A DNA stretch of 64,000 nucleotides, from assembly GCA_949130485.1 (NCBI GenBank), contig OX422198.1, forward strand, positions 4,837,262-4,901,261, in the 5' to 3' direction. Both the position numbers and the translations under genes were made by a program. The notes beneath the pieces were generated by a model. It ran no database searches, was not told the origin of the DNA, and was given only the letters and a program-made list of their open reading frames with translations. Origin of the DNA: Agelas oroides. Lineage: Eukaryota > Porifera > Demospongiae > Agelasida > Agelasidae. Numbering within the stretch: position 1 is the stretch's first letter; every line of letters begins with the position of its first letter. This document shows positions 1 to 15,100 of this stretch, piece after piece.

Positions 1-119
1 AAGTATGTGGCAGCTATTGTGCTGGGTGGGCCATTTCTCTCACTTGCATAAGAATTTACATACAATTTGTCCCCCACTAAATCAAAATAGAATGCACAGT
101 CCATCACCATTGCTTTTAC

Positions 120-3100
120 CTGGAAGTAAGTCAAGGCCAAAGAGCCATTCATCTGGCTCTACATCCTGATCTGGGTTGGAGATTTCCTCACTGTCCAGGG
201 CTTCTTTTCTTGTGATTGAACGTGCATCATCTGAGTTTCTCACTTCCAGTTTGACCTACAGTTCAGACAGTGTATGACGAAACTCATTATTCTTCAGTCA
301 AATAATGTAGATGCTATATCCTTTCCAAATTCATAACATGGCTCTCTGCAGATGCTTGTCTCATCTTTGCGTCTGGTACAGAACACAAGATCTGAGTACT
401 CCATACACATTGATTAAATGTTGTAATTTATACGAATTTCTGACATGGTGTTTAGCGTCCATGTTTGTACACTGGATCAACTACCATAGATCTGGAAATT
501 TCTCTGTGTTGTAAAATTTTTGTGTTTTTATTACTCCATGTAAGTGTTGTCATGGTCTAGGATAGCAATGAAAAAAATTTTTATGGTATTAAATTGATTC
601 CACGTTCCCAGGTTTACAGTGATCTGGAACTAGACTACTACACGGCAAGAAACCGTGAAGTACGAACAGCCTGCTGCGTTTGTGGCTACCACACAGCTGT
701 TGGCAAACTACTCATGTGTGAAAGAGAACCGAGGAATGCTGTAGGCATGTACTGTAGCAGTAAAGATGGACAATTTATCTGACACTGAGAAAGTTGCCAT
801 GCGTTTGCCATGAGTCACTTGCAGGTATTGAAAAGGCCATCTCGCACAAAATAACTAGCTAGCTGTGCTGTAAAACCGTGTGTGTGAAAATGTGCTGTGT
901 TGAAACCATGCTTACAAAATGTGCTTACCATAATGATTATCCATTGTAAAATATATTTTGTGTTTTTTATTTTCGTGGTTTATGGAAACCACGAAAATAT
1001 TTTTACAACGAAAATCTCCATATCTATGGTACTTTCAGTTCTGTTCTATTCCATCCCAGGTTTTATACCTTCCTTCTTCAGAGTTATAAGATTTGTATGT
1101 AGATAATAGTTATGCACCATAGTATGTGACAATTGTTGTCCGATCCCTGTTTATGAATGGTACACAACAGCTGGCAATACAGCAACACAACATGGTCATA
1201 CATGTGTAACTGCTCTTGATAGGTGATCTGAGCAACTGCTATAAGTGTTACCAACAGTCTACGATTAGTTGATCACACAGACCAGTCATCATTCATCATA
1301 GCTCTCCACCCCTCCCCCCCCCCCCCACCCACACACCTTCAAAAGACTGTCTACACATTTTCAAGTCTTCCAGTCTTGTATGCCCTGTACTATGTCCTTC
1401 CTGTCCTTATTTTTTGTTCTGCTACACCTGTTATTTTTCAAATTTATTCACCCGCCTTTTATTCCCGCCACTTTTTCTTTGCTGTATTTATTCTCCTGCA
1501 GTTGTACTGCCTGTATTGCACTGATGAGGGCCCCTGTATAGTGGCCGAAACGTTTGATCCCAACTTGAGAACCATCTGGTTGCTATTTGGTTGGTGCAAG
1601 AGCAAAAAAAACTGACATTGATATACCCAACCACACAGGACTCTACAAAAAAAATTGTACAGCAATGATGTCACAGCCGTCAAAAGGAACACTAAACCAA
1701 TACAGCTAGTGAAGTGGGTCTATATAAGAGTGAACCATCATTACTTATCTCCCCTTTGTATCTTGGTGTCAACTATCACATTGACTTCCCAACACAGCAC
1801 AGACATGTACACATACGTAACTACACTTGCTAGCTCTTAATTGATTGGAAAAATGGTCTAGAGTACCAGATGTCTTGGAAACTTAATTTCAACTAGTCAC
1901 TGCATCCTTTCAAAGGTTCATGACAGTGTGTTTCAGATCTACAAAGTGCATGGGTTTCCACCAGTTGCACAAAGTCAGATGTGATGGAACTTCCAAACTC
2001 CTTACAACTTATCATTTGGCCTAGAATAATATAGTTATCATTGTCCGAGTGACAAAGTTTCTTACAGTTTTCTGATGGTCAGGTTGGGCACCTGCTGTCA
2101 GCAACTTGTCCACAATATTGAAATGTTTCTTTATGGATGCACACAAAAGAGCTGTTTTACCCGACTGTGAGAGGAGAAGAAAGGTGACAGACAATGAACT
2201 GGTTTAGTGTCATTACTTCTACTACTGCAACAACAATGATCCCATAGCTGTTAAAAATAATAATTATAATAATTCAGGTCATGGGAAGGTTAACAATGTG
2301 GGCGGCTGCTGGTAGAGTAAATTCATCACTTTATATTCCCAAAACCTAACTGATATTGATCTCAAACAAGTTACAGTGCAACAGCCCACGAGAGAAATGT
2401 TTCATTTGGAGATAAAACGCAGCAATTCAAGTCCAATATGTGCCCCCCTGCAAAATACACTAGGCTACCTCTACAACACACCAGAATGCAGAAGAAATGC
2501 TTTCCGTGCATTAGATTTGGTATAAAGAGCGATCTGCCTTCAAAATACTGCAAGGCCTTGAGCATTGCCTGGTAAGTTTGGGGACGCATGTTCACGCAAT
2601 GTCCACAATGAATAATTACTGTGTACAATGTCAACTAACAATTGCTTACATGAACAACTGGCAAATTACATGCCTTTCTAGTTATTTTATCGTAATCTTA
2701 ATTGTCCTTTCATTTGAGTGACAGCTGTACAATTATGGCCTAGCATCCAGATAAGGTGCAAGTGTACTTTTAGCTGTCATCTCCTGAGACCAGTCACCCA
2801 CCCGCTCAATACATGTGCCAGCACCAAAACTGATTATTGTTCTCACTGTTCCACGCATGCTCAGTCAGATCTTACAAGGTTGCATAATATAGATAGTAAC
2901 ATGTGTACAGAAATGAGCCAATCCACGTTGTTACCCATGAGATAGGAGGAAGTGGGTGGGGTCACCTGCTAGGTAGAAAGCACATGGCTGCAGCTGTGCT
3001 TGGCCGTAGAAAAGGCCTCATTTAGCACTGAATGGGCCATTTCTCTGGTTTACATGAATTGGCTTTAAAAACGGTCCTCTAACCTGGAAGGTGCTCCATT

Positions 3101-6100
3101 TCTGCATGAAGTTTATGAGCTGAGTAGGTATTCACTTAAAATAAGTGGGTGTGGCTAGAGTCATAAATCTGTACAGGATGCCTTAGGTTGGTATGTAAAA
3201 AGTGTTAAGAGCTAGATCTCAACGAAAGTAGAGATATGTATGTTGAACAGATGTACAGGACAAATCTGTCCTTTCAAAAATAGTTAAAGTATTTCTGTAC
3301 TTTTAAGAATTCTTTCCTAGTAATCAAGTTACTTACTTTATCCTGACGGTCAGGCTGGGCCCCAGCTGCCAGTAGCTTCTCCACAACAATGGAATGTCCA
3401 TTCTGGGATGCGTATATGAGAGCTGTCCTGCCATCCTGTGGGAGTTAGAGGAGAGGGAATAGCAGATGATGTGCTACCAAACTATTGCAGTGCGATGAAT
3501 CCACGGAAGATACTACTCATTCAACTTTCTCTTGACTCAGGTCCCTCTCCACCATCTTTCTTATCTCTTCAGTCCCACAGTGACCTCCCATCACAACTAT
3601 CACAACACACTTATACATCTGCAAATATCATTGTGGGTTTCTAGGTTGAAATCCTTGCATGATCCACTCTATTTGTAATTGTTTCAAATTTGTGTTCAAA
3701 TGTTCATACAGTGAACACACATTTGATACTTACTTTCACATTAGCCTAGAAACCAAGTTTCTTACATTCTGTTGATGGTCAGGGTGAGCCCCTGCTGCCA
3801 GTAACTTTATCACGACGTTAGAACGACCATTCTGGGATGCACACAGGAGTGCTGTCCAGCCATCCTGTAGGAGGAAAGAGAACAACTGATGATGGATTCC
3901 ATTGCTGCATGCAACGTCTTGTTCTTAAAATTGAATGTTCTTCATCACCTACTGTAAATTTCAAAGGAGTGCATTCAATTATTTCGTGAAATTTAAGGAA
4001 CGTCTTCAGCCACATGCGCTTCACTTCAACACAGACAGTAGCGGTGGCGTGGAATTCGGTTACCGGGAGCGAAGACAACCCAAATTGAAGCACACATGGT
4101 AACTTAATTCTCATGTCAGTATACAGCTACCTGAAGTATACCATGCAGACTGTGAAGGCAGGCTACCCAGTCATAGATGACAGACTGAAATAATGCACGG
4201 AGGTTGACAGGTAAAGGGTCAAGCATAAACATTGCTCATACACAGTAGAGATTCAGCTCATGATTTGAGTGTGAAGCCTAGCCAATGCTTGCTAATGCTT
4301 GCATGTATGTGTGTCATGACAAACCATGAAACCAGCGGCATACTACTCACACAGGCTTGCCCCACAATGATCAAGCATCTCCTTGTATTATCTACACTGT
4401 ATGCTACGTACATCTTCGCCTACAGAGAACAAGTGTGTGAGCACTACAAGACAACAAAGCTTGAAATGAAGGGACATAAAGTTGAGTGTGGTGTAGCTAG
4501 ATCCAAACTTGTGTACACAGGTCTGACTAGTGTTCACAGCCATCATATTTCAAGCACTGACAATCTTGGGTTCCACAATTGGCAAACATAATCAGTGAAC
4601 AACTAGCCTATGAAAAGGCTAGGATGAGCATGTAACGCTACTAAGGTATGCAAGCACTCTCTCGTTTTGATGTTGTTGGAATATGGAAGTAACTTTCAAA
4701 AAAAGTAAACAAATGATCCACAGGATACCTGTGTCTGCATGTCCACTGTGGCCCTTTTCTTCAGCAGACTTTCAGAAACCAGCTCATGACCCTCCTGACT
4801 TGCAGCCATCAGTGCTGTCACACCACCCTGGAGTGGGAGGTAACTTACATGAGCTGTCTGCATCCATGATAAATTCACTGATATAAAAACATCCCTGTGA
4901 ATACTTTTACGAATGCTTGCACCTGTTAATTTTGTGCTGCAAGCAAAGAAAGTCTGGGTGGTGGACGTTAGCAGTTCCAGGTTTCTACATGCTCAGAATA
5001 AAAAAAAAACTTCCTCACTAAAAGTTCAACTTTCTAAAGCCATGCGCCATATACAGCATGCAAGGTATTCCAGAAGATATTCACCACGACGGCATTTAAG
5101 GAATATTACCTACGTAAGAGCTTTAGGGTGAAGCGTGGAGGGTGTTTATGTGCAAATGCTAGCTGAACTTCAACACTGCTGTGTAGCTATATGGCACCTT
5201 TGGCTGACCAGCTGCTACAGTAACTAAGGTACAAAGGCATACACCAGCATCAACATTTCTCCATGCAGTTCACAACCTAAAGGGTGCCACTGCACTGCGT
5301 TATAAACATGTGAAGTCTTTAGATAATACATGTGTATGAACAGTATTGCAGTACATATCTCAAACACTGTACACATGTAAGTGCATTCACTGGGATCTTA
5401 CAGTGCTCCAAAGCAAAAGAGCAAAACTTTCAATTTTGGAAACATTTAGCTGCAGAGCTTGACACACACATCAAATGTGTTTACAAAGTACATAAAAGGA
5501 ATGACTCAACACTTGTTATGCTTCCCCTAAATTAATTGTCACGTGACGTCTCCTTAGCAATATGGCTGCCAACAGTCCCCATTCAGAAAAAGTGTTTAGC
5601 ATAGTTTAGCCCTGTTTCTTGAAGTTAAGTGTGCAGATGCGGTGTGAAAGTAGTCTTTACTTGGAAGTTTATTATGAGGGTACTCAACAGGCTTCACTCC
5701 CAAGCATTGTCAGGAAAATCTGATTTTTGAGAGGCAAAAGTGTTTAGCATAGTATAGCCACAAAACTCCGAATTAACAGGATTTACTGGAAAGATGGATT
5801 TGAGATAGGTTCAAGTTTTGTTTCAAGTACTTTTGTTGGAATAAGAAGCTTCCTGGAAGATATGATAGCACTTTTGCGTGAAAACAGTAACTTTTGGCCA
5901 TTTTAGCGACGTTTCATGGGTGGGCCTTCCTTTCGTGATGTCATTAACCACAACGTGTGGCTAGGTGAACAGTATGGCTGCTGTCTTCATTGATCCACGT
6001 TCACTGGCTGTAAGGGCAGAGTATGAAATCTTACAGTATCTCGTGGTAGAGCGCACTTTACTGACATTGCACAGTGTTGTTTTACTCTGAGGACTCGCCT

Positions 6101-9100
6101 CCTGGTTTCTAGGGTGATCAAGGAAGTTGTGAGTTGGCTTTGTGAAGAACCAGTTGTAGTTGACTTGCTACGTTGTCCACAAAGCCTAGTTAATAGAAGT
6201 TTTGGCTAATACTTGGTTCGAATGTGAGAAATTCTAGCTGGCCGATGGTTTGTTGGCATCGTAGTGCACATCTGTGACATCACAAATTATATGTGATGTC
6301 ACAACGGCTCTTCTTAAGTATGGCAAGTATATAGAGAAGCTAAAACTCGCAGCACAGGCCGTGTACGTGCAAATAACGATGATTTGTACCGTTTATATGT
6401 GTAAATAAGATGATAGGAGGGCTTTACTATACAGTTTGAAAAAGTTCAAAAGTTTTGCTCTCTTGCTTTGGAGCACCGTATGTAGTTGATTGAACTGAGT
6501 GCCAGGTCATTCATTGGAATCTACAGGGTCTGCTATTTTATTGGTGCGCTTTGAGCAAGATGTTAGCTAACCAATTAGACTAGAAAATGAACATTGTGGG
6601 GGCAAGCCTGAGCAAGCAGGCTACTATGGCTACATGCACATGAATAGACTAAGCTTCACATTGAAATGATGAGCTGAATCGCTAGCGTTTATGAGTGCTG
6701 TTTATGCACGACCCTTACCTGAAGTGTTCTCAACCCGGCGTGCCAGTATAATTTGTATGGTCTGCGAGAAGCCTGCCATTGATGGTCGGTCCGTAGCTGC
6801 TGTGACAAACAAGAAATAAGGTGCCGTGCATGCACTTTAGCTGTCTCTGCTACGGTTGCCAACGCTGCACTCTGGCAGTAGCCCAGCACTGCCCTTTACC
6901 TATTGAGGCTACCTACTCCTACTAAGTGCACGAGGCCGAGGACGTTCAATTCTCGTGAAATATTTAAATGTGCATTTAAAATTTACGTTATATGGCCGCA
7001 AGCAAGCAAGCACATACGTACGTTACAAACACACTTCTGCAATGCAGTCCCGCTAGTGTGGCGCTCGCTCAGGCTCGCCCCAATTACTGTTTTCTATCAG
7101 TTGCAATAAGTAACATGATAACTGGAAGTGTAGCAAAGGCTTGGGACTGAAGTCAGTGCTCATGTGCTTAGAAGTTTTGCTGTAAGAAGTTCGTTATTAG
7201 AGAATTAGGCTGAGGGCAACAATTGCATTTTTAATTTGTTGTTTTAGCATCTACCATGTAACTCACATTATCCTGATGGTCAGGCTGGGCCCCTGCTGCC
7301 AGTAACTTCTCCACAGTATCTAAGTCCCCCTGTTTAGATGCATATATGAGAGCTGTCCTGCCATCCTGTGAAGGAGAAAAGACAACAAATGATAGACTGT
7401 GCATGGTTTGTCCTCATTACTGTAGGGCAATGTCTTGTTCCTGAAAGAGTACAACAATAATTTTATAGTTGTCAAAAAGAACACAAGTAAGTGTGAAACC
7501 ACTGTTAATCTCTCCCTCTCCTTATGACCCACAAAAGCACTGTATTTGAGAGAAAAAATTTTTAGGGGTAAGTAAAAACTTTTAAGCAAGCAATTCACTC
7601 TTTCTGAGATGACACATGTTTTTAGTGACATACTAGCTAAGTTCCTCACATCTTTTTGATGGTCAGGCTGGGCCCCAGCTGCTAGTAACATCTCCACAAC
7701 TTTGGAATGTCCATTTCGAGATGCAGACATGAGAGCTGTTCGGCCATCCTGTGGAAGAGACACATGTTCCTGGACCCTGAATGGTACCACAAGTACACTA
7801 ATTGGTTGTTAGTAAAATGAAATTTTTGAATGCAGTTCCAACTCTCACAAAATTGCACTTTGAACCTTTGCATCTTTGGCACAAATTCAAATTGTTCACA
7901 GTGGTTATCTATAGGATGCTCATGGCCATACTCAATCGACCTGAGATGGAAATTGCTTGTTTGTAAATCATCTGCAAATGCACTCCACTGGAGAAGCCAT
8001 ATTTCATAGATCAGATGACATGCTATATCACTTTCACGATGCAACTATTACTCAGGGGTGGCTCCTATTTAAGAAAAGTGTGTGGATGATACCAGTGAAC
8101 TGGCTAATAGCATTGTTTCTAGCCTGGGACCAAAGATAGTTATAGCTACCTACTTATCTACAGTAGATTTATTTAGCTGTGTATAGCTTTGTTATCTATG
8201 GACAAACACAGTCATGCACATGCACCATGGTTCCATAACAATAAACTTTATGGTAAGTATTATGATATCATGCTTCATGTGTTTGTAAACGGTATAACTC
8301 AGTGGTTGATCTAATCAAGCAAGCAACATGTGCACAGCACATGCAATGCATAGGTGGGGGCTCTCCCATTGATCTCATACCTAAGATATATCTAGTCTCT
8401 GTCCAACTACAGAAACAATAGCAGTTGTGTTTAGTGAATGCTTAGTGCTATCCTTCTTGTGAATATTTCTGGTGTCACTAGTGATATAGCATAGTGATAT
8501 AGCATGTCATCTGAACATTAGGATGTTACATCCTAATGTTCAGAAACTAAAGAGACACTTGAGGTGGAGACAAGTATATGGCAGATTCAAGGGAAAAAAA
8601 ACAACGTACAGCCTGTAAAATAGGGTGCAGCAGTTTAAGCATAGCAATAGAGCTTGGTATTTGGCTGCCTCTGCCAAGGTTTCCCGTCATCTTGTCTCTC
8701 TAAAGACTATTCCTGGTGTTTGCTTGCCTACTTTTTACCTTTGAGATGTTAACTGACATCGTTTGTGGATTTTTTCTGTCTCCTGTTTCATTCTCTGTGT
8801 TTCCTTCATTCTTGTTTCCAATAACAGCTACTATTCTACTAGCTACTATACAACAAATGCCTTCAAGGCACATTGATCCTTGACTTTGGGTGGACTTGGG
8901 ACATACAATACAAAATCCAGACCCGTGTATTCAACCATATCCTTCCGGCCATGCCACTCTTGCCTTATGGAATATACTAATAATAACAATTCAAGCTCAA
9001 ATGTTTGGGTAACTGCATGAGATCCAATTGAATACCCAATTTGCACATGCACACAGAGTAGAAACAATTGCGGATTTCAAACAGTTGCCAAGAGATCTAG

Positions 9101-12100
9101 TGGCAAACAGTTGCCAAAGAGATCTAGTGAAGGTTTAGAAAGTCATCTGAGTGACAATTGACACTCGACTTAATGTCTTGGGTGTGACACTACCCTAGTA
9201 ACCAAGTTACTTACTTTATCCTGATGGTCAAGCTGGGCCCCAGTTGCCAGTAGCTTCTCCACAACATTGCAATGTCCATTCTGGGATGCGTATATGAGAG
9301 CTGTCCAGCCAACCTGTAGGATAAAGCCAAGGATGATTGGGGTGAGCCTGAGCAAGCCTCACACTAGTGGGACTGCATTGCGCAGATGTGTGTGTATACG
9401 TACGTGGTCGTGGCCATATACCGTAAATTTTAAATGCACGTTTAAATATTTCCCGAAAATTGAACGTCCTCGCGTACTTAGTAGGTTAGCCTCAATAGTG
9501 AAGGGCAGTGCTGGGCTACTGCCAGAGTGCAGCGTTGGCAACCGTGGCGGAGACGGCTCAAGTTCAAGCACGCACGGCACATTACTTCTTGTTTGTCACA
9601 GCAGCTACGGACCGACCATCAACGGCAGGCTGCTCCGGCACAGACCGTACAAACTGATTATACACGCCGGTATGAGATCGCTTCAGGTAAGGGTCGTGCA
9701 TAAACGACACTCATAAATGCTAGTGATTCAGCTGAAGTGTGGTTCACTCTTCAATGCATGGACATACCACTCCTCCCCCTCCTGGCTAATACTGCATCCC
9801 TACATCCATTTTTGCATAGCACCAATGTTCATTGCCAACAAAGCAGGTTCATACCACATAAGCTAAATATTTCGCAGTGGATAAAAACTAAAACTGAAAA
9901 AAAAAATTTGTGCAGTGAGTTTTCACAAAATCATATCCTTGGGAAACTTTCCATGTATACAGTACAGGTACATGTCAAATTTCACTTTGGGCGTCTTACT
10001 TCATCAGAACTATAGTGTCATGACATGACTTGAAAATCTAGTGCAACTTGCTTCACTTGTTAATCCTTTTTTTTTCATTCAATGGTGCTGGTGTAATTCA
10101 AGTAACAAAATGTATGTGTTAGCTGATCAACTGTAAAAGACTATCTTAATTACAGCTATCTTCACAATGCCAGAAAAAATGAGTCTCTGGTATGAAGAAA
10201 CCCCTCTATAATTCTTCTATGCGGACAATATGTTGGGCACTTTGTCTTGAAATACTAGTACTAGAATGATGTCCACATTGTCAAAAGGAACACCAAAGTT
10301 GTAGAGGTTGTGTGTCGAGTGGGGGAGCACCAACACCGCTGGCACATCGAAGTTCAAAATTTCACACATACATAAAGTGTGAAGTTAAAACGTAAAGGGA
10401 GATGGGGATGGGGCATTTATGGCTTAAATGGATGGGGTATTTTATGGCTTAAATGGGTGGGGCATTTATGGTGGGGCATTTATGGCTCAAATGGATGGGG
10501 CAGTTAGTTACTGTTTTTGGGAGATATGCTCAAAATGAATACTGGTCTTCAGGGGAGTACCCTTTCCGGTCCTCGCATGACCACGGGTTTCGGTCCCTTT
10601 GAACTCCCAACCCGTGGCCTACTACAGAAAGGGCGGGACCACTCCCCGCCTAAGGTTTGTTTGAGGAGCCCAGCTTTTGGTTGGCACATAGTGCTATGGG
10701 CATTCACAGTGCTATAAATATTCAAATTACTAAACAAATTGGGGGTGGGGCTCAATGGGTGAGTTATCATATTAACTTATAATAACTAGGGGGATGGGCG
10801 AACGGTTAACGTACGGGATTCTGGCTTGCTATCGTGTCGTCTTGGTGGAACGTCTGGGAGGCTTGTTCTTCGCTGGTAGGCGCTCCTGTACCGAAGATTA
10901 TTCGGGTCTGTACTGCGGCGACTATCTCACGGTGAGTATTATTAGTTGTTAATTTTCAAAGTGGTTGTTAGCCTAAACAAATTCTGGAATTTCCTTATAC
11001 TAATTTAGTATCACAGTGAGTGTGTCAACAATTCATAGAACACTACAGTTCAAAAAATGTGGCAGGCAGGCTATGCAGTCATGTTGCCATACAGCCTTGC
11101 ATGCCAAGTTCCTGGCTAAAATCTATGATCCAACAATCCCTTCGTGTTTCACAGTTGTTGAGAGACATAGTACCATGGTAACAGAATGGACTAAGATTTA
11201 CTGAACTAACGCATGGGTAAACAGAAATTTTAATGGCAGCATTTCAAATGGTCAGTGCCACTCTTCATGAGGACAATTCAGAAAACAGGTATGAATCTAA
11301 CACATACACATGTGCAACTGGAAGTGTAAAATTACGATGAGTAATTGGAACAGATTATAGTCTAGCTATGTCCCTGTTCCATACTGGGCTGCCTTGGTCC
11401 TGGTTGGTATTGGGATATTTCAAGCTTACTGAAACTGCGCCTCTATTACACAAAATGTATAAGCATTGTCCTCTGCACTCCTGTAAAATCATTTGGAGGA
11501 ACTGTGCAGCAAATGTTAAATCTGGAACAGTGGTACATGTCAGAACTTTCAATTGCACATGTTCTTATTTCTTTAGGATTTCATTTAACATCACACCTGA
11601 GTAACCAAGTTACTTACTTTATCCTGATGGTCAGGTTGGGCCCCAGTTGCCAGTAGCTTCTCCACAACATTAGAGTGACCATTCTGGGATGCATATATGA
11701 GAGCAGTTCTGCCAGCCTGTGGGAGGTAAAGGTGAAAGGCAAATACATGCTGAACTGGTTTGGCCTCATTACTCCACGCAATATCTTGTTCCCACGATTG
11801 TTAAGTAGTGGAGTTGAAATCAGTTAATCAGTTATGTAGCTTAAGTGTTCAAACAGCATGTGTATCTGCTATTGCTTATCTAACAAAATAAGGGTAAACA
11901 CATGATTAACTTGGATTGGTTACATCAGGAAGACAGCTACATGTAATTTCTCATGCCATACCACAATCAAATCCACCAAATAAAATATGATCAGTACAGG
12001 CCAAATGAAAGCAATTCAATGATCCAGTGTAAAATACTAGCCTCATGCCTGACGTGGAAAAGAGAGTGCCTGGTACAAATGTAAAATGGCATGGCTTACG

Positions 12101-15100
12101 TTTGTGACGTTATACTCTGAGGGACATGTGCCATGTTAAAGTTCAATGGCTTCAGTAAGCCACCTTGGCAGATCCTCTGTGGCTTATAGCCACCTACATG
12201 TACCGTATAGCGGGAAATTTTCGTTGGTGCAAATTTTCGCATAATTGACCAAAATACCGTGAGAATAAATTTTCGTAGTTTTAAATTTTGCATGATCTAC
12301 TGCACGCGCGCGTGTACGTTCAATGGGTGGCCGATTAGGACACGCCCATTTGCTAATATTCCACGTGCAGACAAAAAGATCACACCCAGGTTCGATCGAA
12401 GATGGCATCTTTCTCAGTGGAAGCGATGGTGAGAGGTTACCACGTCTACAAAGACATCTGGACAGCTGCTTAGAGAAGTGCCGAATAGCCACTTGGTTGC
12501 CGTGTAGAGAGGCATACTTGCCGATTGCAGCTTCACTGCTGCTCAGGTGAGAACTTAGTGTAACTCTCTCTCTGCTAGCTCTTTCCCTCACTTGTCACAC
12601 TCTTTACAGCTTCGTTAGCTTCTTTTATCGCGGCAGGGCTAACTGATGCCGATAGCGATCCAGTGGGATTGGGAAGGTCACTCCGCTTCGAAGCCTCTGC
12701 AAAGTAGCTGTACAGAGACATTGTTAGCACCTCACACTGCAGCTGCCCGTGCCGTTCAAATTTTCGCAGTTTTTATTTTCGAATACGGAGCGAGCATTTG
12801 AAATATACGAAAATTTGCACCATTCGAAAATTTCCCGCTATACGGTACTTGTCCAAGCAGACTCAACCAACCCTGCCGGTCTGGTTTGCCAGACATCAAA
12901 TGCTTTATTTGGTAGAACTATGATGGTTTACTAAATCTCATATGCTCAATCTCAGAGACGTCAATGGTGGACCTTACACAGTTCAAGAAGGCAGTCAGCA
13001 GCTTTGCTGCAACTAAATTAGCCTCAACAAGACATAAGCCTTTCAAGAATACCGGCAACAACACCATTAGCATCATGACAATGATTCCAATGTTTGACAT
13101 CATATAGAATATGGTTACATCATACTGTGCACTGAGCAGAAATGATAGTCTCTGGACGCTTGCATGCAAATTCTGCATCAGCAGAAAGGGTGGGACAGGG
13201 GGAGGTGAGTGGGGTCACCCGCACGGCACTGTGCACAAGGTGGGTGTTAGGCTTGGCTGTAAAGAGGTCTTGGTTAACACTGGGTGAGCCAATTCTCACC
13301 CTAGCTGTGGGAATGGGCTTAGAAATGTCTAGCTCTCACCTTGTAGGGTCGAATTTCTGGCAGGGAAGGCTGTTTGGGTTCTGAATGGATGTTTGCTAGC
13401 CAAGAATGCTACTATTGCATGCTTGTTGATGAGTACGCATGGTTAAAGTCACAAATCTGTTAGAGGCAGTATATGCTAAAAGTATAGTCAAGTGAAAAAA
13501 TCAGGGTTCTTAATTAACTTAATAGTCCACCAAAGGTTGAGTTGCAAGTATTGATATCAACTTCCAGATTGGTATAGAAACTCGTTTGGGTTTATAAATG
13601 TGTGTTGCTGTTTTCAAGTCAAACACCATTCACTTTCATATTGTACTCACTGGCTAGTAAACACCGAGGCTATGGTGTCTAATGTACCCTCATACAAACA
13701 CAACTTAGGTGGCAGAGATTAAAGTATGTGTAACATACTTCGTTAGTGGTGTCTACACGGACCCCTGCATTCAAAGCATCACAGACATCTTGCAGTGACC
13801 CATTCTGAGCAGCTCTAACAATATCCATGTTCTGCATGAAAGAATAATGTCCACATTACATTCTACATACCTGCTCTGGCATACATACAAGTTGGAGTGT
13901 AAATATATCTGATTTTGTGATGGCACAAATCAGAGTGTGTGTGTGTATGCGTGCATGGGGGGCAATTTTTAGTCTGGACAGGTTATTTCTGGTGACTATT
14001 AAAAGCTCACTAATGAGTGGGCACAGTTAATGTCATAGATTGTCTCTGCGACAGTTAGTGCCTGAACAGCTGATATAACCAGTCAAATGAAGTGATTAAT
14101 GAACTATGAGAAAAAAATCAGAGTTCAATAACCTTTAAGTATTCAAAGACATGCCTGCATCAGAAGAGGGCAGGGACATTACGTTAATGGGCTGTATACA
14201 AGCAGGTAAGGGGTAGTCAGCTTGCTATACATGGCTACCCTCAAGTATGGACCTATAGTCGGCAACCAGCTAAGGGCAGACCATGCCTGTCCTGGCAGTG
14301 CCATGGGCAATGAGGCACACCAAAGGCAAGTGTATAGTCACACTTGTAGATCACAAAACTGGGGCTAGTTAGTGACACACTCAAAAGTGCACAAGCTGAG
14401 CCCTAGCCCTAACATGAACCAACTTTTAGCAATGCAATTCATATTTTATGGTCGTCTGTTATGATATATCCATTACCTAAGCAGCACCACTGTACAAAGA
14501 GATATGTATGCATGAGCAACATTCCAGTGTGCTATAGACTATATATCTAAGTAACAAACATAGCCTTCAAGGTAACTTCACACAGTACAGATGAATGATG
14601 AGTGAGCAGGAGGTGTACATTCGCATTGTCCACTTCAGAAAGATGCATGCTGTGGTCGGATCAACAGACACTTTACATATGCATGCCCTTTTCTCTGGAA
14701 TAGACCCAGCTCAAGTATGCTTGTGCCAGCCAACTCATGCTCACCCAACTCTAGTGTGCTTGTGCCAGCTAACTCATGCTCACCCAGCTCTAGTGTGCTT
14801 GTGCCAGCTAACTCATGCTCGCCCAGCTCTAGTGTGCTTGTGCCAGCTAACTCATGCTTGCCCAGCTCTAGTGTGCTTGTGCCAGCTAACTCATGCTCGC
14901 CCAGCTCTAGTGTGCTTGTGCCAGCCAACTCATGCTCGCCCAGCTCTAGTGTGCTTGTGCCAGCCAACTCATGCTCGCCCAGCTCTAGTGTGCTTGTGCC
15001 AGCTAACTCATGCTCACCCAGCTCTAGTGTGCTTGTGCCAGCTAACTCATGCTCACCCAGCTCTAGTGTGCTTGTGCCAGCTAACTCATGCTCACCCATG

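Larger units (their letters stand above)
2066..11716 (-). repeat. Array of eight duplicated 99-bp ankyrin exons with homologous intron flanks
   Basis: The exons at 11716, 9313, 7748, 7365, 4827, 3864, 3435 and 2164 (5' ends, minus strand) are all exactly 99 bp and phase 0-0, so any number can be gained, lost or skipped without a frameshift. Similarity extends into the introns: the sequence just upstream of several acceptors shares a GA-rich stretch and a 'cattactccacgcaatatc'-like block. This points to duplication of exon plus flanks by unequal recombination. The 4827 and 2164 exons are the most diverged (KKRATVDMQTQ; SGKTALLCASIKK). Confidence 0.85.

Noticed and set aside
594-782. 62-codon plus-strand frame with several cysteines (TACCVCGYH)
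   Set aside because: No splice pattern or recognisable zinc-binding layout; it lies in an intron of the minus-strand ankyrin gene.
5540-6480. A second promoter or gene around ATGGCTGCC motifs
   Set aside because: The stretch lies wholly within the TA-flanked TIR element and has no open frame.
10546-10670. Structured RNA candidate around CCACGGGTTT/AACCCGTGG
   Set aside because: No tRNA arms or known family features; a single stem is not enough.
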